Position numbers and translations under genes: made by a program. DNA of 64,000 bases from Flavobacteriaceae bacterium (GTDB lineage: Bacteria; Bacteroidota; Bacteroidia; Flavobacteriales; Flavobacteriaceae), in assembly GCA_004762155.1 (NCBI GenBank), contig SIHP01000009.1, forward strand, positions 217,343 to 281,342, given 5' to 3'. Below the pieces are notes generated by a model. The model saw only the letters and a list, made by a program, of their open reading frames with translations, did no database searches and was not told the DNA's origin. Shown piece by piece: positions 1 to 10,217 of the stretch (its first letter is position 1; each line of letters opens with the position of its first letter).

Positions 1-278
1 AAAAAACTTATTAATTGAAAAACATTTTCAGAGTTCTTTGTTGGAAGCTTCTCTAACATATTGTTAATACCTGTTATAAGTTTTTTGTTATAGTCATTAA
101 AAGAAGTGTCCACTTTATTTATTAGATTAAGAAAATAATCTTTAGCGTCTTCTTTAAAATCGGTTTCTATTAACTCTAAACAAGAAGTTCTTAAAATATA
201 ATAGTATTCAAGTTCTTCATCATTAAAAAAAGGCATTATTTTTTTTAATTGTTCTTTACTTTGGATTTTGTTTAACAT
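1..278 (-). CDS. Hypothetical protein, partial (C-terminus outside window)
   Basis: An open frame on the minus strand starts with ATG at 278 and reads 92 codons to the left edge without a stop. The protein begins MLNKIQSKEQ and is rich in Lys, Glu, Asn and aromatic residues. It has no signal peptide or membrane segment, so it is probably a soluble, mainly helical cytoplasmic protein. I do not recognise the family. Amino-acid use is like that of the neighbours, which supports real coding. Because the gene is cut by the window edge, domain assignment is not possible. Confidence 0.6.
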   Translation of the reverse strand, partial: MLNKIQSKEQLKKIMPFFNDEELEYYYILRTSCLELIETDFKEDAKDYFLNLINKVDTSFNDYNKKLITGINNMLEKLPTKNSENVFQLISF

Positions 279-696
279 CTTATGATTAAAATATGTTTTT
301 TTTAAAGGGTTAAAGTAAAGGAGATTAAATTGTATTTAATACCCTGTTTTCAGTGAAAAATTATTTTTTTGTTTTTTTTGTGAAAAAAATAAGATAATTA
401 TAGGTGAATATTATGTAAGAAAGTAAGTGAAGTAAACAATATAAACGTAAAAAAAAGGAAATGTATTGTAGGTGCATAATAAATAGTAATACAATTAGTT
501 TTATAAAATTCAATAGATAGAATAAGTTTGTTTTAATATTTACAAATTAAATCATTGATATTATTTTATTTAGATGTTGTTTTTATTGTGTTTTTTTAAT
601 TTTAATATATTTTATATCGTCAGTTATTAATGTATTTGGTGTTTGTGAAATTAATGTGTTTGAAGATATTTGATCTTGTAATAAAAAATAAAAATT
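279..696. other. AT-rich intergenic region
   Basis: This 418-base stretch separates a leftward and a rightward gene, so it should carry two divergent promoters. It is extremely AT-rich with long T and A runs. I see no convincing TAnnTTTG box, RNA gene or repeat in it. Confidence 0.5.
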
Positions 697-1104
697 ATGA
701 GAATACTAAAACAAATTTTAGTAAAAATAATATGGTTAATAATTTATATAATATTTAATATAGGTCTGTTTTTTATTGAACTAAGTATTTTTTTTAAAGA
801 GAAATCCAATAATTACGATAGTAATTCAGGTATAGAAACCTTAGATGTTTTAATAGATGTTGGTCATTTTTTTTTTAATGCATTAAATAGTTTTGCTATT
901 TTTTTTCACATATGTATAGATATATGTATTGCTTTAGTTGCTTTTTTATTTTTCATACCAGTACAACTTAAGTATATAAAACCTAAATATAAAAAAGGGA
1001 GTAAAAGGAAATTTTTATACAGCGTTTTAGCTTCTTTATTTATATTGATGATATTAAAATTGATAATGTATATTTGGGTTTTGATTGATGCAATTTACTT
1101 TTAA
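697..1104 (+). CDS. Small hypothetical integral membrane protein
   Basis: A 135-residue protein with no recognisable family. Hydrophobic stretches at about residues 9-30, 55-90 (probably two closely spaced helices) and 106-132 suggest three or four membrane helices. Short polar, Lys/Asn-rich loops lie between them, and a basic KPKYKKGSKRK segment near residue 95 probably marks a cytoplasmic side. There is no catalytic motif. It stands alone, about 110 bases ahead of the M3 peptidase gene, so a shared transcript is possible. The call as a membrane protein is firm; function is unknown. Confidence 0.6.
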   Translation: MRILKQILVKIIWLIIYIIFNIGLFFIELSIFFKEKSNNYDSNSGIETLDVLIDVGHFFFNALNSFAIFFHICIDICIALVAFLFFIPVQLKYIKPKYKKGSKRKFLYSVLASLFILMILKLIMYIWVLIDAIYF

Positions 1105-1213
1105 AGTATAAGATTTAATTCTTATTTCAGTTTTTCAATGATTTAGAAAAAAGGAGTTAAAAAGTATAATAATCACGATCAATTAAAAATATTAAAACCA
1201 ACCCTTCTTAAAA

Positions 1214-3316
1214 ATGAAAAAAAACATAATACTACTAGCAGTTTCAATTTTTACATTGTCATGTGGAACGAAAGAAACTAAAAAAGAGAAAGAAATGACG
1301 ATAGCAGAAAATCCTTTATTGGTAAAAAGTACATTGCCTTATGGCGCACCAGATTTCACAAAAATAAAAAATGAACATTTTTTACCAGCGATTTTAGAGG
1401 GAATGAAATTGCAGAATCAAGCAATTGAAAAAATTATAGCAAACAAAGAAAATCCAACTTTTGAAAACACCATTTTAGCTTTAGAAGAAAGTAATAAAAC
1501 ACTAGAGAGTGTTCAGTCGGTTTTTTCTGGATTAGCAGGTGCACACACCAATGATGTTATTAAGGCAAATCAAAAAGAATTAGCTCCAAAATTTTCTAAA
1601 CATGATGATGATATTTTATTAAATACAGCTTTGTTTGAAAAAATAAAAAAAGTTTATAATTCTGTAGCCAAATTAGGTTTAGATTCAGAATCTGCTCATC
1701 TAGTAAAAGAGTATTACAAAAACTTTGTAAAAGCAGGAGCTAATTTATCTGAAGAAAAGAAAAATCAATTAAAAGAAATCAATTCGCAAATAGCAACGTT
1801 AACAAACGATTTTGGTAAAAAGTTATTAGATGCAAGCAAAAAAGGAGGATTGGTCGTTAGTGATAAAGAGAAATTAAAAGGTTTTTCAGAAGAAAAAATT
1901 AAATCGATTAAAAAAGATAGTGTTTATGAAATTCAGTTAATAAATACTACGCAACAACCATCTTTACAAACATTAGAGAATAGAGAAGTACGTAAAGAAT
2001 TGTATCAAAAATCAATTTGTAGAACAGAAGGAGGCGTATTTGATACTAGAGAAATGGTACAAGAATTAGCAAAATTAAGAGCACAAAAAGCACAAGTTTT
2101 AGGGTTTGATAATTATGCAAGTTGGAGTCTACAAGGAACTATGGCAAGTACGCCAGATAAAGTTTTTGATATGTTTAAAAACTTAATTCCTGGTTCTTTA
2201 GCTAAAATTGAATCTGAAACAAAAGAGATTCAAGCAGAAATAACTAAAAATGGTTTTGATTTTAAATTAAAGCCGTATGATTGGAATCATTTTGCAGAGA
2301 AGGTGCGTAAATCTAAATATAGTTTAGATGAAGAAGAAGTAAAACAGTATTTTGAATTGACGAATGTGTTAGAAAAAGGAGTGTTTTATGCAGCAACAAA
2401 ATTATATGGAATAACATTTAAAAAACGTACAGATATTCCTGTGTATCATCCAGATGTTGTGGTATATGAGTTATTTGAAGAAGATGGATCAGCTTTAGGT
2501 TTATTTTATGGAGATTTTTTTGCTAGAGATACCAAAAGAGGAGGAGCTTGGATGAGTGCTTTTGTAAAGCAATCGAAATTAAGAAATCAAAAACCAGTAA
2601 TTTATAATGTTTGTAATTCATCAAAACCAGCAGATGGAGAACCAGCATTAATAAGTTTTGATGAGGTGGAAACAATGTTTCATGAATTTGGTCATGCAGT
2701 TCATGGATTGTTTGGAAATCAAAAATATGCTTCTATTTCAGGTACAAGCGTAGCGAGAGATTTTGTAGAATTTCCATCGCAGTTTAATGAAAATTGGGCA
2801 ACACATCCTGAAGTTTTAAATAATTATGCATTGCATTATAAAACAGGTGAAGTAATTCCAGATGTGTTATTACAAAAAATTAAAAATGCAGGAACTTTTA
2901 ACCAAGGATATTCTATTATAGAAAACTTATGTTCTTCTAATTTAGATATGCAATGGCATACAATTTCAACAGATACAGATATAAGTGATGTTGCTAAATT
3001 TGAAGAGGAAGCATTAGCTAAAATGCAATTAAAAATAGATGAAGTACCTCCAAGATACCGATCTACTTATTTTGCGCATATTTTTGCTGGTGGATACGGA
3101 GCAGGGTATTATTCTTATTTATGGACAGAAATGTTAAGTCATGATGCGTATGATTGGTTTAAAGATAATGGATTGTTAACGAGAGAAAACGGACAAAAAT
3201 TTCGTGATCAAATTTTATCAAAAGGAAACACAATGGATTATGCAGAGATGTATAAAACGTTTGCAGGTAGAAACCCTAAAGCAACACCAATGCTAGAAGC
3301 AAGAGGATTAAAATAA
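1214..3316 (+). CDS. M3-family zinc oligopeptidase / dipeptidyl carboxypeptidase lipoprotein
   Basis: A 700-residue metallopeptidase of the thimet oligopeptidase/Dcp (M3A) family, which cuts short peptides or removes C-terminal dipeptides. The N-terminus is a lipoprotein signal ending LSCGTK (lipid Cys17), so it should be attached to the envelope facing the periplasm. The zinc site is complete: HEFGH at residues 490-494 gives two His ligands and the catalytic Glu491, and Glu519 in EFPSQ, 29 residues after the first His, is the third ligand as in Dcp. The C-terminal region also reads like M3, for example FAGGYGAGYYSYLW. Length is normal for the family. A strong terminator follows 20 bases after the stop, so it appears to end its own transcript. 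The exact peptide preference cannot be read from sequence. Confidence 0.93.
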   Translation: MKKNIILLAVSIFTLSCGTKETKKEKEMTIAENPLLVKSTLPYGAPDFTKIKNEHFLPAILEGMKLQNQAIEKIIANKENPTFENTILALEESNKTLESVQSVFSGLAGAHTNDVIKANQKELAPKFSKHDDDILLNTALFEKIKKVYNSVAKLGLDSESAHLVKEYYKNFVKAGANLSEEKKNQLKEINSQIATLTNDFGKKLLDASKKGGLVVSDKEKLKGFSEEKIKSIKKDSVYEIQLINTTQQPSLQTLENREVRKELYQKSICRTEGGVFDTREMVQELAKLRAQKAQVLGFDNYASWSLQGTMASTPDKVFDMFKNLIPGSLAKIESETKEIQAEITKNGFDFKLKPYDWNHFAEKVRKSKYSLDEEEVKQYFELTNVLEKGVFYAATKLYGITFKKRTDIPVYHPDVVVYELFEEDGSALGLFYGDFFARDTKRGGAWMSAFVKQSKLRNQKPVIYNVCNSSKPADGEPALISFDEVETMFHEFGHAVHGLFGNQKYASISGTSVARDFVEFPSQFNENWATHPEVLNNYALHYKTGEVIPDVLLQKIKNAGTFNQGYSIIENLCSSNLDMQWHTISTDTDISDVAKFEEEALAKMQLKIDEVPPRYRSTYFAHIFAGGYGAGYYSYLWTEMLSHDAYDWFKDNGLLTRENGQKFRDQILSKGNTMDYAEMYKTFAGRNPKATPMLEARGLK

Positions 3317-3337
3317 ATTAGAAATCAATTAAAAAAA

Positions 3338-3371
3338 GCTACCAAACTTATCTTTTTGGTAGCTTTTTTTT
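3338..3371. terminator. Bidirectional intrinsic terminator
   Basis: A 9 bp stem (GCTACCAAA at 3338-3346 pairing with TTTGGTAGC at 3355-3363) is followed by eight T on the plus strand. It is preceded by seven A, so it also ends in a T run on the minus strand. It sits between the convergent M3 peptidase gene and the kinase gene at 3458-4429 and can serve both. Confidence 0.9.
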
Positions 3372-3457
3372 GTTCATTTATAGTTGATTAGAAATAATAA
3401 TTTAATCGGAGATAAATGACTAGTTTTTTTAAGCTTTACAAGTTTCCATAGAAATGT

Positions 3458-4429
3458 TTAATCCATAATTAAAGATTTAGCAATTTTAAGCATTTCTTGT
3501 TTTTCATTAAGAGTTCTTTCTAAAGGCAACTGCGCTAAACCTATTAACCTACGCATGATCTCAATACCTGTTATTTGTAAGAAAAGACGTTCATCTAAAG
3601 CAAGTTGATACTCTTTTTTTATTTTTGAAATCATTAACTTATTATTCGTGGCCATAAAAATATGTGCAGCCATTACACCAAGATCAAATTCAGGAAAACC
3701 TTTAAAACTAAATTCAGGATCAATTACATAAAAATCATCCTTTAAAGTCATCCAACTTCCAGGATAATAATCGCCATGTAATAAAACAGTTCCTTCAGAT
3801 AAATAACGTTCTCCTACTAAAGTAATTTGTTTTTTTAAGGCTGTATCGTTTTTATAAGATTGCGATAGTGTTTGTAAACCATTTTGAATAGTATCTAAAG
3901 AAAAACCATTGTCAGAAACAAATGGTAATACAAAAACATGTTGATGGTTAAGTGCTCGTAATTCTTTGTTTTCAGGATAATTAGTTGCAACGCTACTTTT
4001 ATGAATATTAGAAATAATAGTAACTAAAGTTGTTATGGTAAGATTATCTATAGTACGAGTTTTGTATATAGAACTCATATCATGGCAATTCCCTAAGTCC
4101 TCTAAAATCAACACATAATTTTTAGCGTCATAAGCAAGGATTTTAGGAACATGAGATGTTATAGCTGAGTTTTCAATAGCTTTATAAAATTGATACTCTA
4201 CATCAATACGATTTTCAGGAGCAGGAATATCTTGATATTTTTGAACAAAAGGACGAGATTGTTTTAGAATAAAAGAACGCTCATTGGTTTTTATACGTAA
4301 CACCACATTCATATTACCTTCACCAGGTTTTTCTATAGCTAAAATCTCTTCTTGATTATTTAAAAACCCGATTTCTAATAGAAATCCTTCAATGGTTTTA
4401 AAATTGGTATTTATATCAATATACATCAT
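3458..4429 (-). CDS. APH-superfamily small-molecule kinase, 5-methylthioribose kinase-like
   Basis: A 323-residue cytoplasmic kinase of the aminoglycoside-phosphotransferase fold, closest in motifs to 5-methylthioribose kinase (MtnK). The N-lobe has GEGNMNVVLRI and the ATP-binding lysine in FILKQ. The Brenner loop is LLHGDYYPGSW with catalytic Asp220, and the metal-binding motif is VIDPEFSF. I chose the ATG at 4429 rather than an upstream in-frame one at 4474, which lies inside the preceding gene. The chosen start comes one base after the stop of the nucleoside hydrolase gene, so the two look translationally coupled. Context suggests it phosphorylates a pentose released by that hydrolase, but homoserine, choline or another sugar cannot be excluded. 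Confidence 0.75.
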   Translation of the reverse strand: MMYIDINTNFKTIEGFLLEIGFLNNQEEILAIEKPGEGNMNVVLRIKTNERSFILKQSRPFVQKYQDIPAPENRIDVEYQFYKAIENSAITSHVPKILAYDAKNYVLILEDLGNCHDMSSIYKTRTIDNLTITTLVTIISNIHKSSVATNYPENKELRALNHQHVFVLPFVSDNGFSLDTIQNGLQTLSQSYKNDTALKKQITLVGERYLSEGTVLLHGDYYPGSWMTLKDDFYVIDPEFSFKGFPEFDLGVMAAHIFMATNNKLMISKIKKEYQLALDERLFLQITGIEIMRRLIGLAQLPLERTLNEKQEMLKIAKSLIMD

Positions 4430-4430
4430 A

Positions 4431-5351
4431 TTATAACTTATTAAGGTGTTTCCAAAACGCAGCTTCCATGGCATTTATATTAATATGTGTATACACACCA
4501 ATAGTTCGTTTTGTGTTTTCTTTTGGAGTTTGTAATAGTGTTTTTTTTGCATATTCTGGATGAGCTAAAGCTTCAATAATAGCAACATCCCACATAATCC
4601 AAGCTGTCTTCTCAGGGTCTTTCTTTGTCCACCAGCGATTATATGTCTTCCAACGTTTTACCAATATATCTTTAATACCACCTTTTCCTTTTAGCTCTTT
4701 ATCTACCGTTGTTTTTTTAAAAACTAAATGCTGTGAAGTTGTAGCTGTCATAACATTAAATTCTAAATTTAAAGTATTCAAAAGAACATCTACAGCTAAA
4801 GGATCATTACCAGAATTAAACTCTTTTTTATTATAAGTATTAGTTTCTAATGCATGCCAAAACCCCAAATAATTTATACGAATTTTTGATATAATAGATG
4901 GATCTTCTAAAACAGCGGAAGCTACATTGGTACAAGAACCTAGAATAACAAGATCTAATTTTTCACCTTTTTTCATTTCATGAGCTTTTTCTATAATAAA
5001 TTTAGAAGCTTCAGAAGGAGAAGGTGTTCTTAAAGATTGCAATGGAATATTACTACCTAAAGGTAATTTTATTTCAGGACGATGCATCTCTTTTATAATT
5101 TGCTCATTAATAGCCTGACTTTCTGCAACTGTATTTTTAGTAGCTTGTGGAGATTTATGAAATTGAGCAGAGGTAATGCCTAAGAGATTAAAAGCAGGTT
5201 CGTCTATAGCACGAACAATAGCAAATAAGTCGTCTACTTCATTTGCTGTATCTGCATCTATAATTAAATGTATGGGCTTTTCTTGCGCCATAGCAATCCC
5301 AAAAACAAATAGTAAAATAAAAGTAGAGGTAATTTTTATATAATTAATCAT
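4431..5351 (-). CDS. Exported inosine-uridine-type nucleoside hydrolase
   Basis: A 306-residue enzyme expected to split nucleosides into base and ribose. A cleavable signal peptide (about residues 1-22, ending AMAQ) puts it in the periplasm. The calcium-binding N-terminal signature is present as IIDADTANEVDD at residues 30-41. This is the longer D-x-D-T-x-N-E-x-D-D form I associate with Bacteroidota members, rather than the short DxDPGxDD form of the protozoal enzyme. Later motifs such as LVILGSCTNVASAL-like text at about residue 135 and a late WDVAIIEAL also fit the family. It follows the SusD gene in the same direction and overlaps in expression with the kinase gene one base downstream. Substrate preference is not visible. 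Confidence 0.85.
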   Translation of the reverse strand: MINYIKITSTFILLFVFGIAMAQEKPIHLIIDADTANEVDDLFAIVRAIDEPAFNLLGITSAQFHKSPQATKNTVAESQAINEQIIKEMHRPEIKLPLGSNIPLQSLRTPSPSEASKFIIEKAHEMKKGEKLDLVILGSCTNVASAVLEDPSIISKIRINYLGFWHALETNTYNKKEFNSGNDPLAVDVLLNTLNLEFNVMTATTSQHLVFKKTTVDKELKGKGGIKDILVKRWKTYNRWWTKKDPEKTAWIMWDVAIIEALAHPEYAKKTLLQTPKENTKRTIGVYTHININAMEAAFWKHLNKL

Positions 5352-5480
5352 TAGGTAAAATTTTTAATCGCAGAGCGACATTTAAGAGTCTGATGTAATT
5401 GATACTTATATAAAAAATAAAGCAGCCGTATTTTTTTAAATAGCTCAAATGCAACATCTAGAAACGTTGTTTTTATATTG

Positions 5481-5516
5481 AAACCCCGCAGTTTCGAAAT
5501 ATAAATTACGGGGTTT
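5481..5516 (-). terminator. Hairpin between SusD and nucleoside hydrolase genes
   Basis: AAACCCCG at 5481-5488 pairs with CGGGGTTT at 5509-5516, a strong GC-rich stem in an AT-rich 194-base gap. The tail on the minus strand (CAATATAAAAA) is not a clean T run, so it may be a partial terminator or an RNA-processing/stabilising hairpin that sets different levels for the SusCD and enzyme parts of the operon. A 62-codon frame across the gap is probably not a gene. Confidence 0.5.
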
Positions 5517-5545
5517 AATTTCTTTTTAGTTAAAACCAATGTAGT

Positions 5546-6994
5546 TTAATCTTTTTCCCACCAACCTTTACTGTTAATAGTATCGCCACCAATTCTTTCT
5601 ATAGCTTCTTGATAGTTTGCATTGTTAGAAGCTTGTTCTGATTCTGGATATAAATACCTAACCGGATAATTACCTTCGTTAAAATTATCAGGTCCTGCTA
5701 CTAAATTAGGAATTCCTGTTCTACGAATATTAAACCATGCTTCATGACCAACAGAAATTAAACTCAACCATTTTTGAGTTAATATTTTAGTAATATCACC
5801 TGTGCTTCCATCTAAAGCAATAGCCGTTCTTGTAAAATAATCTACAGGAACTGTAGTGTTATAATATTCAAAACTAGCCATAATACCATTTTGATAATAC
5901 GTATTTGCATCTCCAGCAATATATCCTTTAGCTACAGCTTCTGCTAAAGCAAACTGAGTTTCAGAATACTGCATGTATTGTGCATCAACACCATCAGCAA
6001 CATCTCTAAAAATACTACCAAATAACGATATATTATTTAAATCTACACCACTAGCAGCAATAGTATTGCTAGATTGCCCGTTTAACAAGCCATAATATTC
6101 AACTGTTGTGTTAGCAGTAGCATTGGTAGGTTTGTATAAAACTTCCATTCTTGGATCATCCCAAGATTTTAAAATTTCTTCTACAGTAACAGTCATACAA
6201 TGTTCTTGGTTAATTCCAGAAGCAGCATTAAACAAAGGAAACTGATTAGGAGAAGTACTTAAATAAGGAAGTACAGCATTATCATCATTAGATTGCATTA
6301 AATTACCAGTATCTGCTAAAGCTTGTAAATCAGAAAAATCTGTTAAACGTTTACTAATACGTACTAAATAACGTACCTGTAAAGAATTTGCGAACTTTAT
6401 CCATTTATCTAAATCGCCATTAAATAAAACATCACCTTCAATAACAGCATTGTTGTTTTCCAAAGCAGCAGTTGCATTTTTTAAAACCGCCAAAATTCCT
6501 GTTTCTGGATCTGTATAAATACTTTCTTGCGTATCATATTTAGGAGAAAAAACACCGTTAATAGCACCTAAAGCTTCTGTATACGGAACATCATTCCATA
6601 AATCAGTTAATTGAGAAAATAAATAACTTTTCATAATATCACCCACTGCATTGTATGCACTGTTGGTGTTTTCAGATGCCTGTATTGATTCAATATCTGT
6701 TAATAAACCAAAAATTGCATCCCAATAGCCACTGTTAGATCCCATTTCGTAACGATCAATACGTTCAAACTCAATACTAGCAGCAAATTGTGCTAAATAA
6801 TTTGCTTGTCTGAAACCTTGATCATACGCGTTTAAATCAGAAGAAACCGAAAGAACGTTGGTTAATAGAAATTGAGGAGCTACCGCTTCTGGATTGTTAT
6901 TATTTGTGTTAATTTCTTCAAAATCACTAGTACATGCAGTAAAAAATGTACTAAAAATGAAGATAGCTAAAAATATATTTTTATAATTTTTCAT
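5546..6994 (-). CDS. SusD/RagB-like nutrient-binding outer-membrane lipoprotein (SusD-like_2)
   Basis: A 482-residue surface lipoprotein with a lipobox ending FFTAC (Cys21), followed by an acidic and Asn-rich start typical of surface-exported Bacteroidota lipoproteins. The body matches the SusD-like_2 branch: an N-terminal NNNPEAVAPQFLL segment, tetratricopeptide-like helices, and the late block QKWLSLISVGHEAWFNIRR that is characteristic of this branch. It would form the lid that captures substrate for the TonB-dependent channel encoded directly upstream; only 4 bases separate the two genes. No glycoside hydrolase is present nearby. The neighbouring nucleoside hydrolase and kinase suggest the ligand is a nucleoside or nucleic-acid fragment rather than a glycan. 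Confidence 0.9.
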   Translation of the reverse strand: MKNYKNIFLAIFIFSTFFTACTSDFEEINTNNNNPEAVAPQFLLTNVLSVSSDLNAYDQGFRQANYLAQFAASIEFERIDRYEMGSNSGYWDAIFGLLTDIESIQASENTNSAYNAVGDIMKSYLFSQLTDLWNDVPYTEALGAINGVFSPKYDTQESIYTDPETGILAVLKNATAALENNNAVIEGDVLFNGDLDKWIKFANSLQVRYLVRISKRLTDFSDLQALADTGNLMQSNDDNAVLPYLSTSPNQFPLFNAASGINQEHCMTVTVEEILKSWDDPRMEVLYKPTNATANTTVEYYGLLNGQSSNTIAASGVDLNNISLFGSIFRDVADGVDAQYMQYSETQFALAEAVAKGYIAGDANTYYQNGIMASFEYYNTTVPVDYFTRTAIALDGSTGDITKILTQKWLSLISVGHEAWFNIRRTGIPNLVAGPDNFNEGNYPVRYLYPESEQASNNANYQEAIERIGGDTINSKGWWEKD

Positions 6995-6998
6995 GTTC

Positions 6999-9900
6999 TT
7001 AAAATTCAGTTTTAATACTAATACCTATACTTCTTGTTGACGGGTACGAAAAATCTTCAACTCCTTGTGTTATGCTTTGTTCTTGTAACGCATTTAATTC
7101 AGGGTCAAAGTGAGGGTTTTCAGTAAACAATAATAAATTACTACCTATTATACCAATTTTTATTTTTTCAAAACCAATAGAATTTACAAGGCTTTCTGTA
7201 AAGTTATAATAAATACTTAATTGTCTTAATTTTAAATAAGAAGCATCGTATAAAGCACTTGCTTCGTTACCGCGATCAAAAAAGCTATTATTATATGTTT
7301 GTGCAGAAACATTGGTGGTATTAGCAATATATTGTGGGGCATCATCTGTACCAATATTAACCACACCATCACCAACAATACCTGTTTCTCTACCAATTAA
7401 AGTTTCTTTTAAAACACCAGAAGTACTTCCTAAGGCTTTTGTTCTTGAAACAATTGTTCCGCCTTGTCTCCAATCAAATAAGAAAGATAAATCTACATTT
7501 TTATAAGTGAATTTATTACGGAAACCTACTTGAAAGTCTGCATTATAATTACCCAATAAACGAAGATTAGGATCTTGTACTGGCAAACCGTTTGCATTAT
7601 GAAGAATTTCTCCATCAATTTCAACAAAGCCAGTTCCATACATGTCACCAACACGTCCGCCTTCTTTAGCTATGTAAAAAACACTGTTAGAACCACCAGC
7701 ACCAGAAAATACGTTAGCTGAACCAGTTACAAATTGGTCAACTCCATCTGGTAATTCTGTAACAATACTTCTAGAAGTAGAAAAATTGACTGAACTTTCC
7801 CATTTAAAATTTTTATTTTTGATGATGGCGCCACTTAATAAAATTTCTAAACCTCTAGTACGAACTTTTCCGCCATTAACATTAAAGTTACCAAAACCAC
7901 TAGCTTGAGAAATAGGACTAGAAATAATCTGATCTACACTGGTGTTTTGATATACAGAGGCATCTAATTGTAAACGATTTTTAAAAAACCACGCTTCAAG
8001 TCCTGTTTCAAAAGCATTTAATCTTTCTGGTTTTAAATTGGCGTTTTTAAGCACATTTTCATTGGTTACACGAAAATCAGTACCATAATTTTGATTTAAT
8101 AAAAAGTTTTGATTGTTTTGGTACGGATCTGTATCATTACCAACACTTGCACCACTAAAGCGCAATTTTAAAAATGAAATTGCTTCGGGCAATTTAGTTA
8201 GTTTACTAACAACAGCACTTATACCAGCAGAGTAATATGCAAAAGAATTGCTACCTTCTGGTAACGTACTACTCCAATCGTTTCTATAAGAAACATCAAA
8301 ATAAAGCGCATCTTTATAGTTTAAATTACCAGTACCATAAATACTATTTATTCTTTTAGTAAAAAGATTACTTTGGGCAACTAAAGCAGCTTTAGAATTT
8401 GCCAAAGTATAAATATCTGGAATGGCTAATTGCGGAGCTAAGGTATAGCTGTATTCAATTTCTTGATCAAAACGATTGGCTCCTGCGCTTAAGTTGTATT
8501 TCCAATTGTCATTAATCTTATTGTTATAAGAAAATAATACATCTGTATTTAATTCTCTAAAATACACATGATCTTCTCTGTAAGATCCTTCAAGGTTTGC
8601 ATTGGTGCTTACCGCACGTCTAAACTCACGTTTATCGTTATAAGTATCTATACCAGCACGAGCAGTTACGGTTAATTTATCTGTAATATTATAAACAGCT
8701 GCAGCGTTTCCTAAAACTCTGTTTTTATTAAAACTATTGGTGTTTTCAAAAACGGTTAAATATGGATTTGTTAACCAGTTATAATTAATATCAAAGTGTT
8801 GTGAGCCTTCTTGGCCAGCTTGCCAATATTCTTTTAAAGAATTTACATTCGCTTGCCTACCTGTCCAATTAAAACCATAAAGCGGATTTTCATATCCATA
8901 TCCTAAATTTGGTCTGTTACCACTGCGGGTATTAATATAGTTTACAAAAGCATTTACATTTAGTTGCTCGTTAATTTTTTGATTTAAACTTAAAGAAATA
9001 CCATCTCTTTTTAAATCGGTATTAGGTACAATACCTTCGTTTCTTAAATTACTATAAGATAATCTACTACTTCCTTTTTCTCCTGAAGAATTAATAGCAA
9101 TATTATTCTGCTTGGTAATTCCAGTTTTAAAAAAATTACGCACATTATCAGGGTTAGAAACCCAAGGCGTAGCTGTAATAGGTGTTAAAGTACCATCTGC
9201 AAGTGTTCTAGAAATAACATCACCAGCACGAACAACGTTTCCATTAATATCTACAGAAGGACTATCAAATTGATTAATTAAAAAACCTTGATCTAAACGT
9301 GGACCATAACTACTTAATCCTCCATCATTAATACCACCACCGGCACCATTTTCAAAAGAATATTGACCATTAGAACCTCCACCATATACATTTTGATAAT
9401 CTGGAAGTGTTAATAACGATTCTACTGTTAAAGAACTATTAATACTTACTCCTAAACCTTTTGTTTTTTTGCCACTTTTTGTAGTAATTAATACCACTCC
9501 ATTAGCAGCTCTTGCCCCATATAAAGCCGCTGAACCTGCACCTTTTAAAATAGAAATAGAAGCAATATCATCCGGACTAATTTCAGAAGCACCATTACCA
9601 TAATCTACCTCTTGTAAAGAACCATCATTCACAAGATCACTGGTAATTTGTTGGTTGCTAATTGGTACACCATCTACCACAAATAAAGGTTGATTACTAC
9701 TGCTTAAAGAATTTTCTCCACGAATAACAATACGAGATGATGATCCAACACCAGAAGAACCGTTGGTAACTTGCACACCAGTAACTTGCCCAGCAAGACT
9801 ATTTACAATATTTGTTAAGGTTACTTCGGTTAACTTTTCTGGTTTTATTGTGGTAACAGAAGACGCTAATGATTGTTTTTCTCTTTTAATTCCTAAAGCC

Positions 9901-10217
9901 GTAACAACTACTTCGTTTAGTTGTTCTGAACTTGGTATTAAAACTATTTTTTTAGGCAAGTTGCCATTTTCAATAATTATATTTTTTGATGTATAACCAA
10001 CAAAAGAAAGATTAATAGTAAAATTTTTAGTGTTTGTTGTTAAAGTAAAAATTCCGTTATTGGCGGTAGTTGTATAATTTTTAGAGTTTACTTCATGTAC
10101 GGTAACATAAGGCAAAGGCTCATTGTTTTCATCAACAACGATTGATGTATAGGTATTCGTTTGCGCGAATAATGTTATTGCAACGAATTGCAATACAGCG
10201 AATAATGCTGTTTTCAT
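6999..10217 (-). CDS. SusC/RagA-like TonB-linked outer-membrane transporter
   Basis: A 1072-residue TonB-dependent channel. In order it has a signal peptide (MKTALFAVLQ..FAQ), a CarboxypepD_reg-like domain (VVDENNEPLPYVTV to about residue 90), a SusC signature with a TonB-box-like SSEQLNEVVVTALG, a plug domain (VIRGENSL, PLFVVDGVPI) and a 22-strand-type barrel ending in aromatic residues. An in-frame TTG at 10283 would add 22 residues of membrane-like junk; ATG at 10217 gives a normal signal peptide, so I use it. It pairs with the SusD gene 4 bases downstream. Substrate uptake would be driven by a TonB/ExbBD system encoded elsewhere. Confidence 0.92.
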   Translation of the reverse strand: MKTALFAVLQFVAITLFAQTNTYTSIVVDENNEPLPYVTVHEVNSKNYTTTANNGIFTLTTNTKNFTINLSFVGYTSKNIIIENGNLPKKIVLIPSSEQLNEVVVTALGIKREKQSLASSVTTIKPEKLTEVTLTNIVNSLAGQVTGVQVTNGSSGVGSSSRIVIRGENSLSSSNQPLFVVDGVPISNQQITSDLVNDGSLQEVDYGNGASEISPDDIASISILKGAGSAALYGARAANGVVLITTKSGKKTKGLGVSINSSLTVESLLTLPDYQNVYGGGSNGQYSFENGAGGGINDGGLSSYGPRLDQGFLINQFDSPSVDINGNVVRAGDVISRTLADGTLTPITATPWVSNPDNVRNFFKTGITKQNNIAINSSGEKGSSRLSYSNLRNEGIVPNTDLKRDGISLSLNQKINEQLNVNAFVNYINTRSGNRPNLGYGYENPLYGFNWTGRQANVNSLKEYWQAGQEGSQHFDINYNWLTNPYLTVFENTNSFNKNRVLGNAAAVYNITDKLTVTARAGIDTYNDKREFRRAVSTNANLEGSYREDHVYFRELNTDVLFSYNNKINDNWKYNLSAGANRFDQEIEYSYTLAPQLAIPDIYTLANSKAALVAQSNLFTKRINSIYGTGNLNYKDALYFDVSYRNDWSSTLPEGSNSFAYYSAGISAVVSKLTKLPEAISFLKLRFSGASVGNDTDPYQNNQNFLLNQNYGTDFRVTNENVLKNANLKPERLNAFETGLEAWFFKNRLQLDASVYQNTSVDQIISSPISQASGFGNFNVNGGKVRTRGLEILLSGAIIKNKNFKWESSVNFSTSRSIVTELPDGVDQFVTGSANVFSGAGGSNSVFYIAKEGGRVGDMYGTGFVEIDGEILHNANGLPVQDPNLRLLGNYNADFQVGFRNKFTYKNVDLSFLFDWRQGGTIVSRTKALGSTSGVLKETLIGRETGIVGDGVVNIGTDDAPQYIANTTNVSAQTYNNSFFDRGNEASALYDASYLKLRQLSIYYNFTESLVNSIGFEKIKIGIIGSNLLLFTENPHFDPELNALQEQSITQGVEDFSYPSTRSIGISIKTEF

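Noticed and set aside
5351..5539. 62-codon frame between SusD and nucleoside hydrolase genes
   Set aside because: It is read through the GC-rich hairpin, has no recognisable features and lies in an operon gap.
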